From the NCBI RefSeq assembly GCF_900105345.1, contig NZ_FNSN01000003.1, positions 1,922,001 through 1,986,000 of the forward strand: 64,000 nt of DNA. The letters are read 5' to 3'. This document shows, piece by piece, positions 45,794 to 54,595 of the stretch (position 1 is its first letter; every line of letters begins with the position of its first letter). This DNA comes from Arthrobacter woluwensis. GTDB lineage: Bacteria; Actinomycetota; Actinomycetes; Actinomycetales; Micrococcaceae. Under the pieces are notes generated by a model, which worked only from the letters and a program-made list of their open reading frames with translations, was not told the DNA's origin and ran no database searches. The position numbers and the translations under genes were made by a program.

Positions 45794-46422
45794 ACAACTC
45801 GGAGCTCGAACGGATTCTCGCGGAGGACCGCACCCTGGCCGTGGTCCGTGCCAAGGCCATCCCGGACGCCGCGCGCCTCGCGGAGGCCCTGGCCAAGGGC
45901 GGGATCCGCACCCTGGAACTGACCTTCACCACCCCGGACGTCACCCGGCACCTCCGCCGGGCCGCCGAGACCGCGGGTGACCACGGCGCCGTCGTGGGTG
46001 TGGGCACCGTGATGACCGCAGCGCAGGCGCGCGAGGCCATCGACGCCGGCGCTCAGTTCCTCGTCACACCGGGCCTGCGTCCGGACGTGGCCGCCGTCGC
46101 GCGGGAGGCCGGGGTGCCCATCAGCCTGGGCGCCATGACCCCCACCGAAGTGGCCGCGGCCCTGGACCTCGGCTCGGAGATCGTGAAGATCTTCCCGGCC
46201 CGCCAGCTCGGACCGCAGTACCTGAAGGATCTGCAAGGACCGTTCCCGGGGATCAAGCTCCTGCCGTCCGGCGGCGTGGACGCCGGGAACGCCCGCGGGT
46301 ACCTCGACGCCGGCGCGCTGGCCGTCTGCTGCGGCACCTCCGTGGTGCCGCCCGCCGCCGTCGACGCCGGGGACTGGGACGACATCACCGCGCGTGCCAA
46401 GGCCTTCGTGCAGGCCCTTTGA
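45790..46422 (+). CDS. eda: 2-keto-3-deoxy-6-phosphogluconate aldolase
   Basis: A 210-residue class I aldolase that would split KDPG into pyruvate and glyceraldehyde 3-phosphate. The Schiff-base lysine is K133 in 'SEIVKIFPARQLG', the catalytic glutamate is E43 in 'RTLELTFTTP', and the phosphate site 'LLPSGGVDAGN' is intact. The ATG at 45790 overlaps the upstream stop (ATGA), so it is coupled to the deacylase. It completes the pathway encoded in this block. Confidence 0.94.
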   Translation: MNNSELERILAEDRTLAVVRAKAIPDAARLAEALAKGGIRTLELTFTTPDVTRHLRRAAETAGDHGAVVGVGTVMTAAQAREAIDAGAQFLVTPGLRPDVAAVAREAGVPISLGAMTPTEVAAALDLGSEIVKIFPARQLGPQYLKDLQGPFPGIKLLPSGGVDAGNARGYLDAGALAVCCGTSVVPPAAVDAGDWDDITARAKAFVQAL

Positions 46423-46524
46423 AGCACCGGGCTCTGAAACTCCGCCACCCCGACATCACCCCTGCCCCCCCAATAGATCATCCGCGCCCCGGCCCCCGGA
46501 GGCGAACAGCTCAAAGGAGAGAAC

Positions 46525-47919
46525 ATGGATGGATTCCTGTCGTGGCTGCGCCACGACACAGCAGGCTTGCTCCTGCTGGCAGGCGTGGGCATCGCCCTCC
46601 TGCTTTTCCTCATCATCAAGGTGAAGGTCGAACCCTTCATCGCCCTCGTCGGCACCGGCGTGCTCGTGGCCCTCGTGGGCGGAGTGACGGTCGAGCAATT
46701 GGTGGGCTCACCCATCAAGAGCAGCGACGCCCTCATTGAAAAGGGCTTCGCCGGGATCCTCGGTCACATCACCCTGATCATCGGCCTGGGCACGGTCCTG
46801 GGCGCCATCCTGGAACGCTCCGGCGGTGCGGAAGTGCTGCTCGGCCGGCTCGTGAAGGTGTTCGGCGAGAAGGGCACCCCGCTCGCCATGGGCATCACGG
46901 GCTTCGTGCTCGGCATCCCGGTGTTCTTCGACATCGGCATCTTCGTCCTGGCGCCGCTCGTCTACGTGGCGGCGGTCCGCGGCGGCAAGTCGCTGGCGCT
47001 CTACGCGCTGCCGCTCCTGGCCGGCCTCTCCGTGACGCACGCGTTCCTGCCGCCCCACCCGGGACCCGTGGCCGCGGCCGGCCTCTTCCACGTGGAGCTC
47101 GGCTGGATCATCATCATGGGCCTCGCCTGCGGCATCCCCGCCTGGTTCGTCTCCGGCATGCTCTGGGGCACCTGGATCGGCAAGCGGGTCATGGTGAACG
47201 TCCCTGAGGACCGGATCGTCCCCGAATCCGAGGAGGCCAAGGGACGCGAGCCGCACATCGGCGTCGTCGCCCTGACCATCGGCCTGCCCATGATCCTGAT
47301 CCTGGGCGCGACCTTCGGCAACGTGTTCCTCCCGGCGGGAGGCTTCCGGGACGTGCTGATCTTCTTCGGCAACCCGGCCATCGCGCTCACGGTCGCCGTG
47401 CTGCTGGCCATGTGGCTCCTGGGCATCCGCAACGGCATGACGTCCAAGGACCTGTCCGAGCTCAGCTCCTCCTCGCTGCGCCCGGTGGGCATGATCCTGC
47501 TGGTCGTCGGTTCGGGCGCGTTCTTCGGCGCGGTGCTCGCGGCGACCGGCGTGGGCAAGGCCGTCGCCACCTCGCTGTCCGAGGCGGGTCTGCCCCTCAT
47601 CGTGTCCGCCTACGTGATCGCCTGTGGCATGCGCATCGCCCAGGGCTCCGCGACCGTGGCGATCGTGACCACGGGCGGCATCCTCGCCCCGGCGCTGACC
47701 TCCGGCCAGTACTCGCAGCCGCAGCTGGCCCTGCTGGTCATGGCCATCTCGTCCGGTTCCATCATCGCCAGCCACGTCAACGACGGCGGGTTCTGGATCA
47801 TCTCCAAGTACTTCAACATGTCCGTCAAGGACACGCTGAAGACCTGGACCGTGCTGGAGACCGTGCTCTCGGTGGTCGGCTTCGGCATGGCGAGCCTCCT
47901 GTGGGTGTTCGTCTCCTGA
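46525..47919 (+). CDS. GntP-family sugar-acid permease
   Basis: A 464-residue proton symporter of the gluconate permease family with about twelve membrane segments. Clear motifs are 'VFFDIGIFVLAPLVYVAAV', 'THAFLPPHPGPVAAAGL' and 'IASHVNDGGFWIISKYF', close to family consensus. It ends the plus-strand operon, 100 bases after the aldolase. Because gluconate itself would not require the deacylase and dehydratase, the likely cargo is an N-acetylated 2-amino-2-deoxygluconate. The ATG at 46525 follows AAAGGAGAG. Confidence 0.9.
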   Translation: MDGFLSWLRHDTAGLLLLAGVGIALLLFLIIKVKVEPFIALVGTGVLVALVGGVTVEQLVGSPIKSSDALIEKGFAGILGHITLIIGLGTVLGAILERSGGAEVLLGRLVKVFGEKGTPLAMGITGFVLGIPVFFDIGIFVLAPLVYVAAVRGGKSLALYALPLLAGLSVTHAFLPPHPGPVAAAGLFHVELGWIIIMGLACGIPAWFVSGMLWGTWIGKRVMVNVPEDRIVPESEEAKGREPHIGVVALTIGLPMILILGATFGNVFLPAGGFRDVLIFFGNPAIALTVAVLLAMWLLGIRNGMTSKDLSELSSSSLRPVGMILLVVGSGAFFGAVLAATGVGKAVATSLSEAGLPLIVSAYVIACGMRIAQGSATVAIVTTGGILAPALTSGQYSQPQLALLVMAISSGSIIASHVNDGGFWIISKYFNMSVKDTLKTWTVLETVLSVVGFGMASLLWVFVS

Positions 47920-47938
47920 CGGAGCTCTCCTCAGGGCA

Positions 47939-47958
47939 CAGCGTCTTCAAAGACGCTG
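47939..47958. terminator. Small perfect hairpin after permease gene
   Basis: CAGCGTCTT and AAGACGCTG with a CA loop, 20 bases after the permease stop. No T-run. Followed by a larger hairpin at 48021-48056. Confidence 0.45.
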
Positions 47959-48020
47959 CGCGTTCAAGGGCACAGCGCCTCCCCGCGGAATCGTCCCGGA
48001 ACTCCCGGCGACGACGACGG

Positions 48021-48056
48021 CGAAGGGCCGGTCACCTCTCGGTGACCGGCCCTTCG
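48021..48056. terminator. Bidirectional hairpin between converging genes
   Basis: Perfect 16-base arms at 48021-48036 and 48041-48056 with a TCTC loop, between the permease gene and the converging ThuA-like gene. No T-run. Confidence 0.7.
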
Positions 48057-48079
48057 TGCCGTGTGCGGCCCAAACGCGG

Positions 48080-48838
48080 TCAGACCGCGGGGATCGCCTC
48101 GTACCAGCCGTTCTGGAGGTTCTGGACGCCGGGCTCGCGCCGGTCCAGACCGGGCTGCGCCGCCCACCGCACGCCGTTGGCCAGCACCTTGCGGACCTCG
48201 GGGTGGTGGTAGACCGGGTACTCCTGATCGCCGGGGCTGAAGTAGAAGATCCGGCCCTTGCCCCGGGTGAAGGTGACGCCGGAGCGGAACACCTCGCCCC
48301 CGGCGAAGGAGCTGATGAAGATCAGATCGTCCGGATCCGGGATGTCGAACAGTTCGCCGTACATCTCCTGCTCCGGGATGATGATCGGATTCGCCACGCC
48401 CTCGGAGATCGGGTGGGACGGTTTCACATTCCACACCAGTTCCCGCTCGCCGTCGTTGCGCCACGCGAGGGAGCAGCTGGTGCCCAGGAGCTTGATGAAG
48501 ATCTTGGAGAAGTGCCCCGAATGCAGCACGAGCAGACCCATGCCGCCCAGGACGTGCCGCTGCACGCGCTCCACCACGGCGTCATCCACCTCGGCGTGCG
48601 CCATGTGGCCCCACCACAGGAGGACGTCGGTGGCCGCGAGGACCTCCTCGGTCAGACCGTGGTCCGGCGCGGATGCCAGGGTGGCCGTGGAGACCTCGGC
48701 GCCGGGCAGCAGTTCCCGGAGTCCGTCGGCGATCGCGCCGTGCATGCCGTCGGGGTAGATCTCGCCGATGTGGGCGGGTTCGTTGAGTGATTCGTGGACG
48801 CCTTCGTTCCACACGAGGATGCGCAGGGGACGGGACAT
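48080..48838 (-). CDS. ThuA-like protein
   Basis: A 252-residue protein of the ThuA (trehalose utilisation) group, with a class-I glutamine-amidotransferase-like fold. It shows '[11 protein letters not shown]', '[13 protein letters not shown]', '[14 protein letters not shown]', 'HPISEGV' and '[20 protein letters not shown]', the usual ThuA set. ThuA proteins work with Gfo/Idh oxidoreductases (ThuB) in conversion of sugars through 3-keto forms, but the exact chemistry of this group is not settled. The start at 48836-48838 overlaps the stop of the oxidoreductase gene by one base (TGATG). Confidence 0.85.
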   Translation of the reverse strand: MSRPLRILVWNEGVHESLNEPAHIGEIYPDGMHGAIADGLRELLPGAEVSTATLASAPDHGLTEEVLAATDVLLWWGHMAHAEVDDAVVERVQRHVLGGMGLLVLHSGHFSKIFIKLLGTSCSLAWRNDGERELVWNVKPSHPISEGVANPIIIPEQEMYGELFDIPDPDDLIFISSFAGGEVFRSGVTFTRGKGRIFYFSPGDQEYPVYHHPEVRKVLANGVRWAAQPGLDRREPGVQNLQNGWYEAIPAV

Positions 48839-49944
48839 CAGAGCTGAACCTCCCGGTTCTCGCGGGCGGAACGGTAGGCGGCGTCGATGATGCGGGCGCG
48901 CCCCAGGGCGACCGAGCCGTCGTGCCGTGCCCATTCCTCGGGGCCGGAGCGGACCGCGGAGACGAAGTCCTCCACCACTTGCTGGTGCATCCCGTTGGGG
49001 CCGATCACCGGGGCGTAGTCGGCGCTCGCTTCGCCGGTGTCCTTGTAGACGGTCAGGTGCCCGGCTTCCGGCATCGGTTCGCCGGCCACCCGCAGCTCGG
49101 CGCCGCCGTCGGTGCCGTAGACGAGGAAGTTGATCTCGTCGTCGGGGTTGCGATAGCTGGCCCAGCCCGCCTCGATCAGCAGCGCGCCGCCGCCCTCCAG
49201 CCGGAGGAAGGCGGAGGAGAAGTCCTCGACTTCGAAACGGTGCTCGGTGGAGGTCGCCTTATAGCTGCCGTTGCCACCCAGCCCGCGCGGGCCGAGTTCG
49301 GAGTGCGTCGTGGCGCTGACCGAGACGACCGTGGGCTCGCCGAGCAGGTGCAGCGAGTAGTCGAGGACGTGCACCCCGATGTCCACCAGGGGACCTCCGC
49401 CGGCCAGCGCCGGGTTGGTGAACCAGCTGCCGAGGGTCGGGATGCCCTTGCGGCGGAGCCACGCCGCCTTGGCGTAGTAGGGGCGGCCGATCTCGCCGGA
49501 GTCGATGACCGTCTTCAGCGCGCCGATGTCGCCGCGGCGGCGGTGGTTGAACGCCACGTCCAGCACGCGACCGGCGCGCCGTGCGGCGTCGACCATGGCC
49601 TGGCCCTCGACGGCGTCCTTGGCCAGGGGCTTCTCGCTCAGCACGTGGAGGCCGCGTTCGAGGGCCGCCACGGTGATGGGGGCGTGCAGGAAGGTGGGCA
49701 CGGCGACGCTGATGGCGTCGAGACCGCCGGCGTCGAGCATGTCCTCCCAGCGGGCGTAGGTCGCGGGGACGTCGTACTCCGCCTGGAGCCTGGCGAGGGG
49801 TTCGGCCTCCATGGCGGCGAGGGCCACCACGCGGACGCCGGGGATCCGGGAGTACGCCTCCAGGTGCTGCTGGCCGGCCCAGCCGATGCCGACGACGCCG
49901 ACCCTCAGCTGCTCAGCGTCCGGCCGGGTGGGTTCCTGAGTCAC
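48838..49944 (-). CDS. Gfo/Idh/MocA-family oxidoreductase (ThuB-like)
   Basis: A 368-residue NAD(P)-dependent sugar dehydrogenase. The Rossmann motif is '[17 protein letters not shown]', the catalytic lysine is in '[11 protein letters not shown]' and the '[20 protein letters not shown]' helix carries the usual Asp and His. I prefer the GTG at 49942-49944, which follows AAAGGA; a longer frame has no ribosome site. Coupled to the ThuA-like gene downstream. Three 14-base tandem repeats and a CATAAGT motif lie upstream. Confidence 0.88.
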   Translation of the reverse strand: MTQEPTRPDAEQLRVGVVGIGWAGQQHLEAYSRIPGVRVVALAAMEAEPLARLQAEYDVPATYARWEDMLDAGGLDAISVAVPTFLHAPITVAALERGLHVLSEKPLAKDAVEGQAMVDAARRAGRVLDVAFNHRRRGDIGALKTVIDSGEIGRPYYAKAAWLRRKGIPTLGSWFTNPALAGGGPLVDIGVHVLDYSLHLLGEPTVVSVSATTHSELGPRGLGGNGSYKATSTEHRFEVEDFSSAFLRLEGGGALLIEAGWASYRNPDDEINFLVYGTDGGAELRVAGEPMPEAGHLTVYKDTGEASADYAPVIGPNGMHQQVVEDFVSAVRSGPEEWARHDGSVALGRARIIDAAYRSARENREVQL

Positions 49945-50083
49945 AGGTGGTTCCTTTCGGGGGTGGTGGAGAGGGGTGGTTCTCGAGGCTTGCGAGAGGA
50001 CTTTTGTACAGTAGAAGTCATAAGTTGCGCGCACGAAGCCAAGAGCAGATTTTCACGGGTCGCCCGGCGCGTCAAGGGTTTTG

Positions 50084-50125
50084 CGTCAGCGCTTACACGT
50101 CAGCGCCTACACGTCGGCGCCTGCA
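50084..50125. repeat. Three 14-bp tandem repeats
   Basis: Units CGTCAGCGCTTACA, CGTCAGCGCCTACA and CGTCGGCGCCTGCA lie end to end at 50084, 50098 and 50112. They sit between the ROK gene stop and the oxidoreductase promoter. They could be regulator sites or a simple slippage product. Confidence 0.85.
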
Positions 50126-50139
50126 TCTCCGGGCGGCGC

Positions 50140-51345
50140 TCACGTGCGGGCGATCGCCGCCTCGATGGATTCGGGGGAGAGGAGGTGCTCGATCACGAGG
50201 CGGCTCGCGCCGAGGATGCCGGCGTCGGCACCCGCGCGGGACGGTTCGATCCTCAGATGACGCGTGGCGAGGGGCTGGGAGCGGCGGTAGACGGCCTCGC
50301 GCGCGCCGGCCATGAGGGGGTCCCCGGCCTGAGCGAGCGTGCCGCCGACCACGATCACGGACGGGTTCAGCACGTTGACGCAGAACGCGAGAACCTCGCC
50401 GAGATCCCGCCCGGCCTGGCGAAGCGCGTGAATGGCGGCCACCTCGCCACGCGCGGCCAAGGCGACCACCTCGGAGCCGCGGTCGGCGTCCAGGCCCTGG
50501 AGGCGCAGTTTCGCGGCCAGCGCGGGCCCGGACGCCACCGCTTCGAGGCAGCCCGTGTTGCCGCAGCGGCACGGGACGTCCTCGCCGTCGGGCACCCGGA
50601 CATGGCCGATGTCGCCGCTCGTGCCGTCCGCGCCGCGCTGGAGCCTCCCGCCGGCGATGATGCCCGACCCGACGCCCGTGGCCAGCTTCACGAAGAGGAA
50701 TTCGCGGTGTTCGCTCCAGTGCGTGTGCTGTTCACCGAGCGCCATGATGTTGACGTCGTTGTCGACGAGCACCGGCACCTGCCACTCCTGTGCCAGTCGG
50801 GCGGGGACGTCGAAGCCGTCCCAGCCGGGCATGATCGGCGGGTTCACGGGACGCCCGGTCTCGTGCTCGACAGGTCCGGGCAGGCCGACGCCGATCCCGG
50901 CGAGTTCCCGTTCGTCCCGGCCGAGCTCTGCCAGGAGGTCCCGCCCGGTGCCGGCGATCCAGGCGAGGGTGGATTCCGGGCCGTCGGCGATGTCCCGCGG
51001 CTCCGAATGGCGGGCCAGGATGGTCCCTCCCAAGTCGGCGACGGCGACCGTCGCGTGGGCGCCGCCGATGTCAGCGGCCAGGACGATCCGGCGGGAGGCG
51101 CGGAACGCGAAGCGCGACGGCGGCCTGCCACCCGAGGAGGCCGCCTCACCGGCGGCCTCGATCAGGCCCGCTCCGAGCAGCGCGTCCAGGCGGGCGACCA
51201 CGGTGGTCCGGGCCAGGCCCGTGAGCGCCATGATCTCGGCGCGCGTGCGGGCCTCGCCGTCCCGGAGCAGCTGGAAGAGCTGGCCGGGGCCGCTCGGCGC
51301 GGTGAGGTCGATGACGCCGGGCGCGGCAGGAGAGCTACTGGTCAT
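50140..51345 (-). CDS. ROK-family transcriptional regulator
   Basis: A 401-residue regulator with an N-terminal winged helix ('GQLFQLLRDGEARTRAEIMA', 'TGLARTTVVARLDALL') and a ROK sugar-binding domain ('IVLAADIGGAHATVAVADLG', 'VLVDNDVNIMALGE', 'GADGTSGDIGHVRV'). The zinc motif 'CRCGNTGCLEA' is intact. It is flanked by the oxidoreductase-ThuA genes on its own strand and by the divergent isomerase-oxidoreductase operon, so it probably regulates both in response to a sugar. Confidence 0.92.
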   Translation of the reverse strand: MTSSSPAAPGVIDLTAPSGPGQLFQLLRDGEARTRAEIMALTGLARTTVVARLDALLGAGLIEAAGEAASSGGRPPSRFAFRASRRIVLAADIGGAHATVAVADLGGTILARHSEPRDIADGPESTLAWIAGTGRDLLAELGRDERELAGIGVGLPGPVEHETGRPVNPPIMPGWDGFDVPARLAQEWQVPVLVDNDVNIMALGEQHTHWSEHREFLFVKLATGVGSGIIAGGRLQRGADGTSGDIGHVRVPDGEDVPCRCGNTGCLEAVASGPALAAKLRLQGLDADRGSEVVALAARGEVAAIHALRQAGRDLGEVLAFCVNVLNPSVIVVGGTLAQAGDPLMAGAREAVYRRSQPLATRHLRIEPSRAGADAGILGASRLVIEHLLSPESIEAAIART

Positions 51346-51411
51346 GCATAAGACTTAGCACAAGGAGGGCATGCAGGGGGCGACTTTTCAGAATATTCCG
51401 GATACTTTTGC

Positions 51412-51440
51412 TTGACTTCCGGCATAAGTGGCCCATAGCG
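51412..51440 (+). promoter_or_regulatory. Predicted promoter of isomerase-oxidoreductase operon
   Basis: TTGACT at 51412-51417 is a good -35 element; a weak TAGCGT or CATAGC at about 51434-51441 would be the -10. A CATAAGT motif shared with other promoters of the cluster lies between the two. Confidence 0.45.
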
Positions 51441-51513
51441 TGGGGCGTAGCCTGGGCCGAGGATGACCCATGTCACAGCCTGTCCATCAGCAGTCAGAAG
51501 GGGTGCCCCACTC

Positions 51514-52317
51514 ATGTCCTACTCCGTGCAGCTCTACAGCGTCCGCGACGCGCTCAGCCAGGATCTTCCGGGGACGCTCCGGCGCCTGGCCGAGCTGGGG
51601 TTCACCCAGGTGGAGCCGTACGGCTTCGCCGCGCTGGCCGATCAGCTCGGACCGGCCCTGCGCGAGAACGGACTCACGGCGCCCACCGGGCATGCCTCGC
51701 TGCTGTCCTCGGATCAGGACGAGATCTTCACGGCGGCCCGCGACCTCGGCATCGGCACCGTCATCGACCCCTTCGTCGAACCGGCGCAGTGGCAGGACGC
51801 CGGGAGCGTGCGGGACATTGCGGAGCGACTGAACGCCGCCGCGAAGAAGGGCGCCGACTACGGCATCCGTGTGGGCTATCACAACCACTACTGGGAGATC
51901 GGGTCCACCCTGGAGGGCGCCACGGCCCTGGAGTTCTTCGCGGGCCTCCTCGACCCCGAGGTCGTGCTGGAGGTGGACGCTTACTGGGTGGCCGCGGGCG
52001 GCCAGGATCCCGCCGCGTTCCTGCGACGCCTCGGAGACCGCGTGGTCGCCGTGCACCTCAAGGACGGCCCCATCACCGTGCTGCCGGGCGACGGGTTCGA
52101 TCCCGAGCAGATGGCCGCCATCACCGCCTCGCAGCTCCCGGCCGGTCAGGGCGACGTGAACATCTGGGACGTCATCGACGCCGCGCCGGCACTGGAGGTG
52201 GGCGTCGTGGAGTTCGACGACTACGGCGGAGACATCTTCGAGGGCCTCGCCGCCTCCCTGGCCTACCTCGACGCCGGCCGCCCGGACAGCGGCGCCCACG
52301 CCGAGGCGGGCGCGTGA
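51514..52317 (+). CDS. Xylose-isomerase-like TIM-barrel protein
   Basis: A 267-residue AP-endonuclease-2-type TIM barrel, used in this family for sugar isomerases, epimerases and lyases. It has 'YSVQLYSVRDALSQDLPGTL', 'GYHNHYWEIG', 'VVLEVDAYWVAAGGQDP' and 'VVAVHLKDGP', with Glu, His and Asp metal ligands in typical places. I chose the ATG at 51514 by family alignment; an upstream ATG at 51463 is in frame but would add an unlikely extension. The stop overlaps the next gene (GTGA). Confidence 0.82.
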   Translation: MSYSVQLYSVRDALSQDLPGTLRRLAELGFTQVEPYGFAALADQLGPALRENGLTAPTGHASLLSSDQDEIFTAARDLGIGTVIDPFVEPAQWQDAGSVRDIAERLNAAAKKGADYGIRVGYHNHYWEIGSTLEGATALEFFAGLLDPEVVLEVDAYWVAAGGQDPAAFLRRLGDRVVAVHLKDGPITVLPGDGFDPEQMAAITASQLPAGQGDVNIWDVIDAAPALEVGVVEFDDYGGDIFEGLAASLAYLDAGRPDSGAHAEAGA

Positions 52318-53429
52318 GCCGCGGCCCGGTCGGCGTCGCGCTCATCGGCGCCGGGAACATCAGCAAGCAGTACCTGGACAATCTCACCGTCTTCCCGGAT
52401 GTCCGGGTCGTCGCCATCACGGACCTGTATCCGGAGGCGGCCAAGGCCCGCGCCGAGGAGTACGGGATCACGGAGCACGGCACGCCCGAACTCGCGCTGG
52501 AGCACCCGGACGTCGAGATCATCGTCAACCTCACCATCCCGGCCGTGCACGCCGACGTCGCGCTGCAGGCGATCCGCGCAGGGAAGCACGTGTGGAGCGA
52601 GAAGCCGCTCGCCCTGGACCGGGAGAGCGGCCGGGAGGTGCTGGAAGCGGCAGCCGCCGCGGGGGTGCGGGTCGGCTGCGCGCCGGACACCTTCCTCGGC
52701 GCCGGGCTCCAGACGGCGCGCCGTGTGATCGAACGCGGCGACATCGGCACGCCGCTCACCGCACAGACCGTCATGCAGTACCCCGGGCCGGATCGCTGGC
52801 ACCCGAACCCGGCGTTCCTCTTCCAGCGGGGCGCGGGGCCCCTTTTCGACATGGGTCCCTATTACGTGACCGCCCTCGTTCAGACCTTCGGCAGCGCCCG
52901 CAGGGTCGCCGCGATGGGTTCGGCGGCGCTGACGCGGCGCACGGTGGCGACCGGGCCTCTGGCCGGCGAGACCTTCGACGTCGAGGTCCCCACCCACGTC
53001 AGCGCCCAGATCCAGTTCGAGGGCGGGGCGTCCTCGCACAGCGTCTTCAGCTTCCAGTCGCCTCACGTCCGGACCGGCTACGTCGAAGTCACGGGAACCG
53101 AGGCAACGCTGCTGATCCCGGACCCCAACAACTTCGACGGGGAGCTTCAGCTGATCCGTCCCGGCGAGGACGACTGGACCGTCATTCCGGCGAGCGGGGC
53201 GGCGCAGGGACGCGGCATGGGCGTGCTGGACCTCGCCCGCTCGATCCGCGCCGGAGTGCCGCACCGGGCCACGGGCGAGCTGGCCTTCCACGTGCTGGAC
53301 ACCATGATCGCCATCTCCGATTCCGTGGAACGCGGGGAATTCCTCACGGTGGAGAGCTCCGCGGAGCCGTCCGTGCCGCTGCCCGAGGACTGGGAGCCGC
53401 TCGCGGCCACCCTGGAGGGGACGGCATGA
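52314..53429 (+). CDS. Gfo/Idh/MocA-family oxidoreductase
   Basis: A 371-residue NAD(P)-dependent dehydrogenase. Rossmann motif 'VGVALIGAGNISKQYLDNL', catalytic 'HVWSEKPLALDR', and 'GAGPLFDMGPYYVTALVQTFG' with the substrate-site Asp. The GTG at 52314 overlaps the isomerase-like gene stop, and its own stop overlaps the next ATG, so the genes are translated as a unit. Substrate unknown. Confidence 0.88.
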   Translation: MSRGPVGVALIGAGNISKQYLDNLTVFPDVRVVAITDLYPEAAKARAEEYGITEHGTPELALEHPDVEIIVNLTIPAVHADVALQAIRAGKHVWSEKPLALDRESGREVLEAAAAAGVRVGCAPDTFLGAGLQTARRVIERGDIGTPLTAQTVMQYPGPDRWHPNPAFLFQRGAGPLFDMGPYYVTALVQTFGSARRVAAMGSAALTRRTVATGPLAGETFDVEVPTHVSAQIQFEGGASSHSVFSFQSPHVRTGYVEVTGTEATLLIPDPNNFDGELQLIRPGEDDWTVIPASGAAQGRGMGVLDLARSIRAGVPHRATGELAFHVLDTMIAISDSVERGEFLTVESSAEPSVPLPEDWEPLAATLEGTA

Positions 53430-54592
53430 GCGGGGAGACCCGGCCCCTGGGCGTCGCGGCCATCGGCTACGCCTTCATGGGGAAGGCGCATTCGCAGGCG
53501 TGGCGGAATGTGGGCTCGTTCTTCGACGTGCCCGCGTTCGAGCGCAAGGTTCTGGTGGGCCGGGACGGCGCCCAGGTGGCGGCGGCCGCCGAGAGGTTCG
53601 GCTGGCAGGAGTCCGCCACCGACTGGCGCGAGGTGATCGCGCGGCCGGACATCGACGTCGTGGACATCTGTACACCCGGATGGACCCATGCGGAGATCGC
53701 CATCGCAGCGCTGGAGGCCGGCAAGCACGTCCTGGTCGAGAAGCCGCTGTCCAACACCCTCGAGGAGTCGCAGGCCATGGTCGAGGCGGCGGCGCGGGCC
53801 GCCGGGCGCGGGGTGAAGTCGATGATCGGCTTCAACTACCGTCGCGTGCCGGCACTCGCCTACGCCCGGAACCTGATCGGCGACGGTCGGCTGGGGGAGA
53901 TCCGCCAGGTGCGGGCCTCCTACCTTCAGGACTGGCTCGCCGACGAGCAGACGCCCATGTCCTGGCGGCTGCGTCGCGAAACGGCCGGCAGCGGAGCCCT
54001 CGGCGACATCGCCAGCCACGCGATCGACCAGGTCCAGTTCCTCACCGGCCACGCCGTCACCGGCGTCTCGGCCCGCCTGGAGACGTTCGTGCCGCGGCGC
54101 CCCGGGCCGGACGGCGTGGAGGACGTCACGGTGGACGACGCCGCCTGGCTGACCCTGGCGCTCGACGGCGGCGCGGTCGCTTCGGTGGAGGCCTCCCGCA
54201 TGGCATTCGGCCGGAAGAACGCGCTGCGGATCGAGGTCTACGGCAGCGGGGGCGCCCTGGCGTTCGATCTGGAACGCCCGAACGAGCTGCAGTTCCTCGA
54301 CGGCGCCGACCCCGTCGAGGAACAGGGCTTCCGGACGATCCTCGTCACGGAGCCGGAGCACCCCTACGTTTCGGCGTGGTGGCCCCAGGGGCACGTGATC
54401 GGCTGGGAGCACACCTTCACGCACCAGGTGCGCGATTTCCTCGTCGCGATCCGGGACGGCGGCACCCCGTCGCCGTCGTTCGCGGACGGGCTCCAGGTGC
54501 AGTCCGTGCTGGACGCCGCCGCCCGGTCCGCGGAGGCGCGTGGCGCCGTCGTCGACCTTCCATCCGCATCCCGAGCCACCCAGGAGGCCTGA
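53426..54592 (+). CDS. Gfo/Idh/MocA-family oxidoreductase
   Basis: A 388-residue oxidoreductase, third of its family in this cluster. Motifs are 'VAAIGYAFMGKAHSQAW', 'HVLVEKPLSNTLEES', 'MIGFNYRRVPALAYAR' and 'GALGDIASHAIDQVQFLTG'. ATG at 53426 in an ATGA overlap. The C-terminal 'EHTFTHQVRDFLVAIRDG' is common in inositol- and glycoside-oxidising members. Two adjacent dehydrogenases with isomerase-like barrels suggest oxidation, rearrangement and re-reduction of one sugar. Confidence 0.88.
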   Translation: MSGETRPLGVAAIGYAFMGKAHSQAWRNVGSFFDVPAFERKVLVGRDGAQVAAAAERFGWQESATDWREVIARPDIDVVDICTPGWTHAEIAIAALEAGKHVLVEKPLSNTLEESQAMVEAAARAAGRGVKSMIGFNYRRVPALAYARNLIGDGRLGEIRQVRASYLQDWLADEQTPMSWRLRRETAGSGALGDIASHAIDQVQFLTGHAVTGVSARLETFVPRRPGPDGVEDVTVDDAAWLTLALDGGAVASVEASRMAFGRKNALRIEVYGSGGALAFDLERPNELQFLDGADPVEEQGFRTILVTEPEHPYVSAWWPQGHVIGWEHTFTHQVRDFLVAIRDGGTPSPSFADGLQVQSVLDAAARSAEARGAVVDLPSASRATQEA

Positions 54593-54595
54593 GCC

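Noticed and set aside
48787-51351. An 854-codon plus-strand open frame
   Set aside because: Antisense to the Gfo/Idh and ROK genes, which have clear family motifs, starts and couplings.
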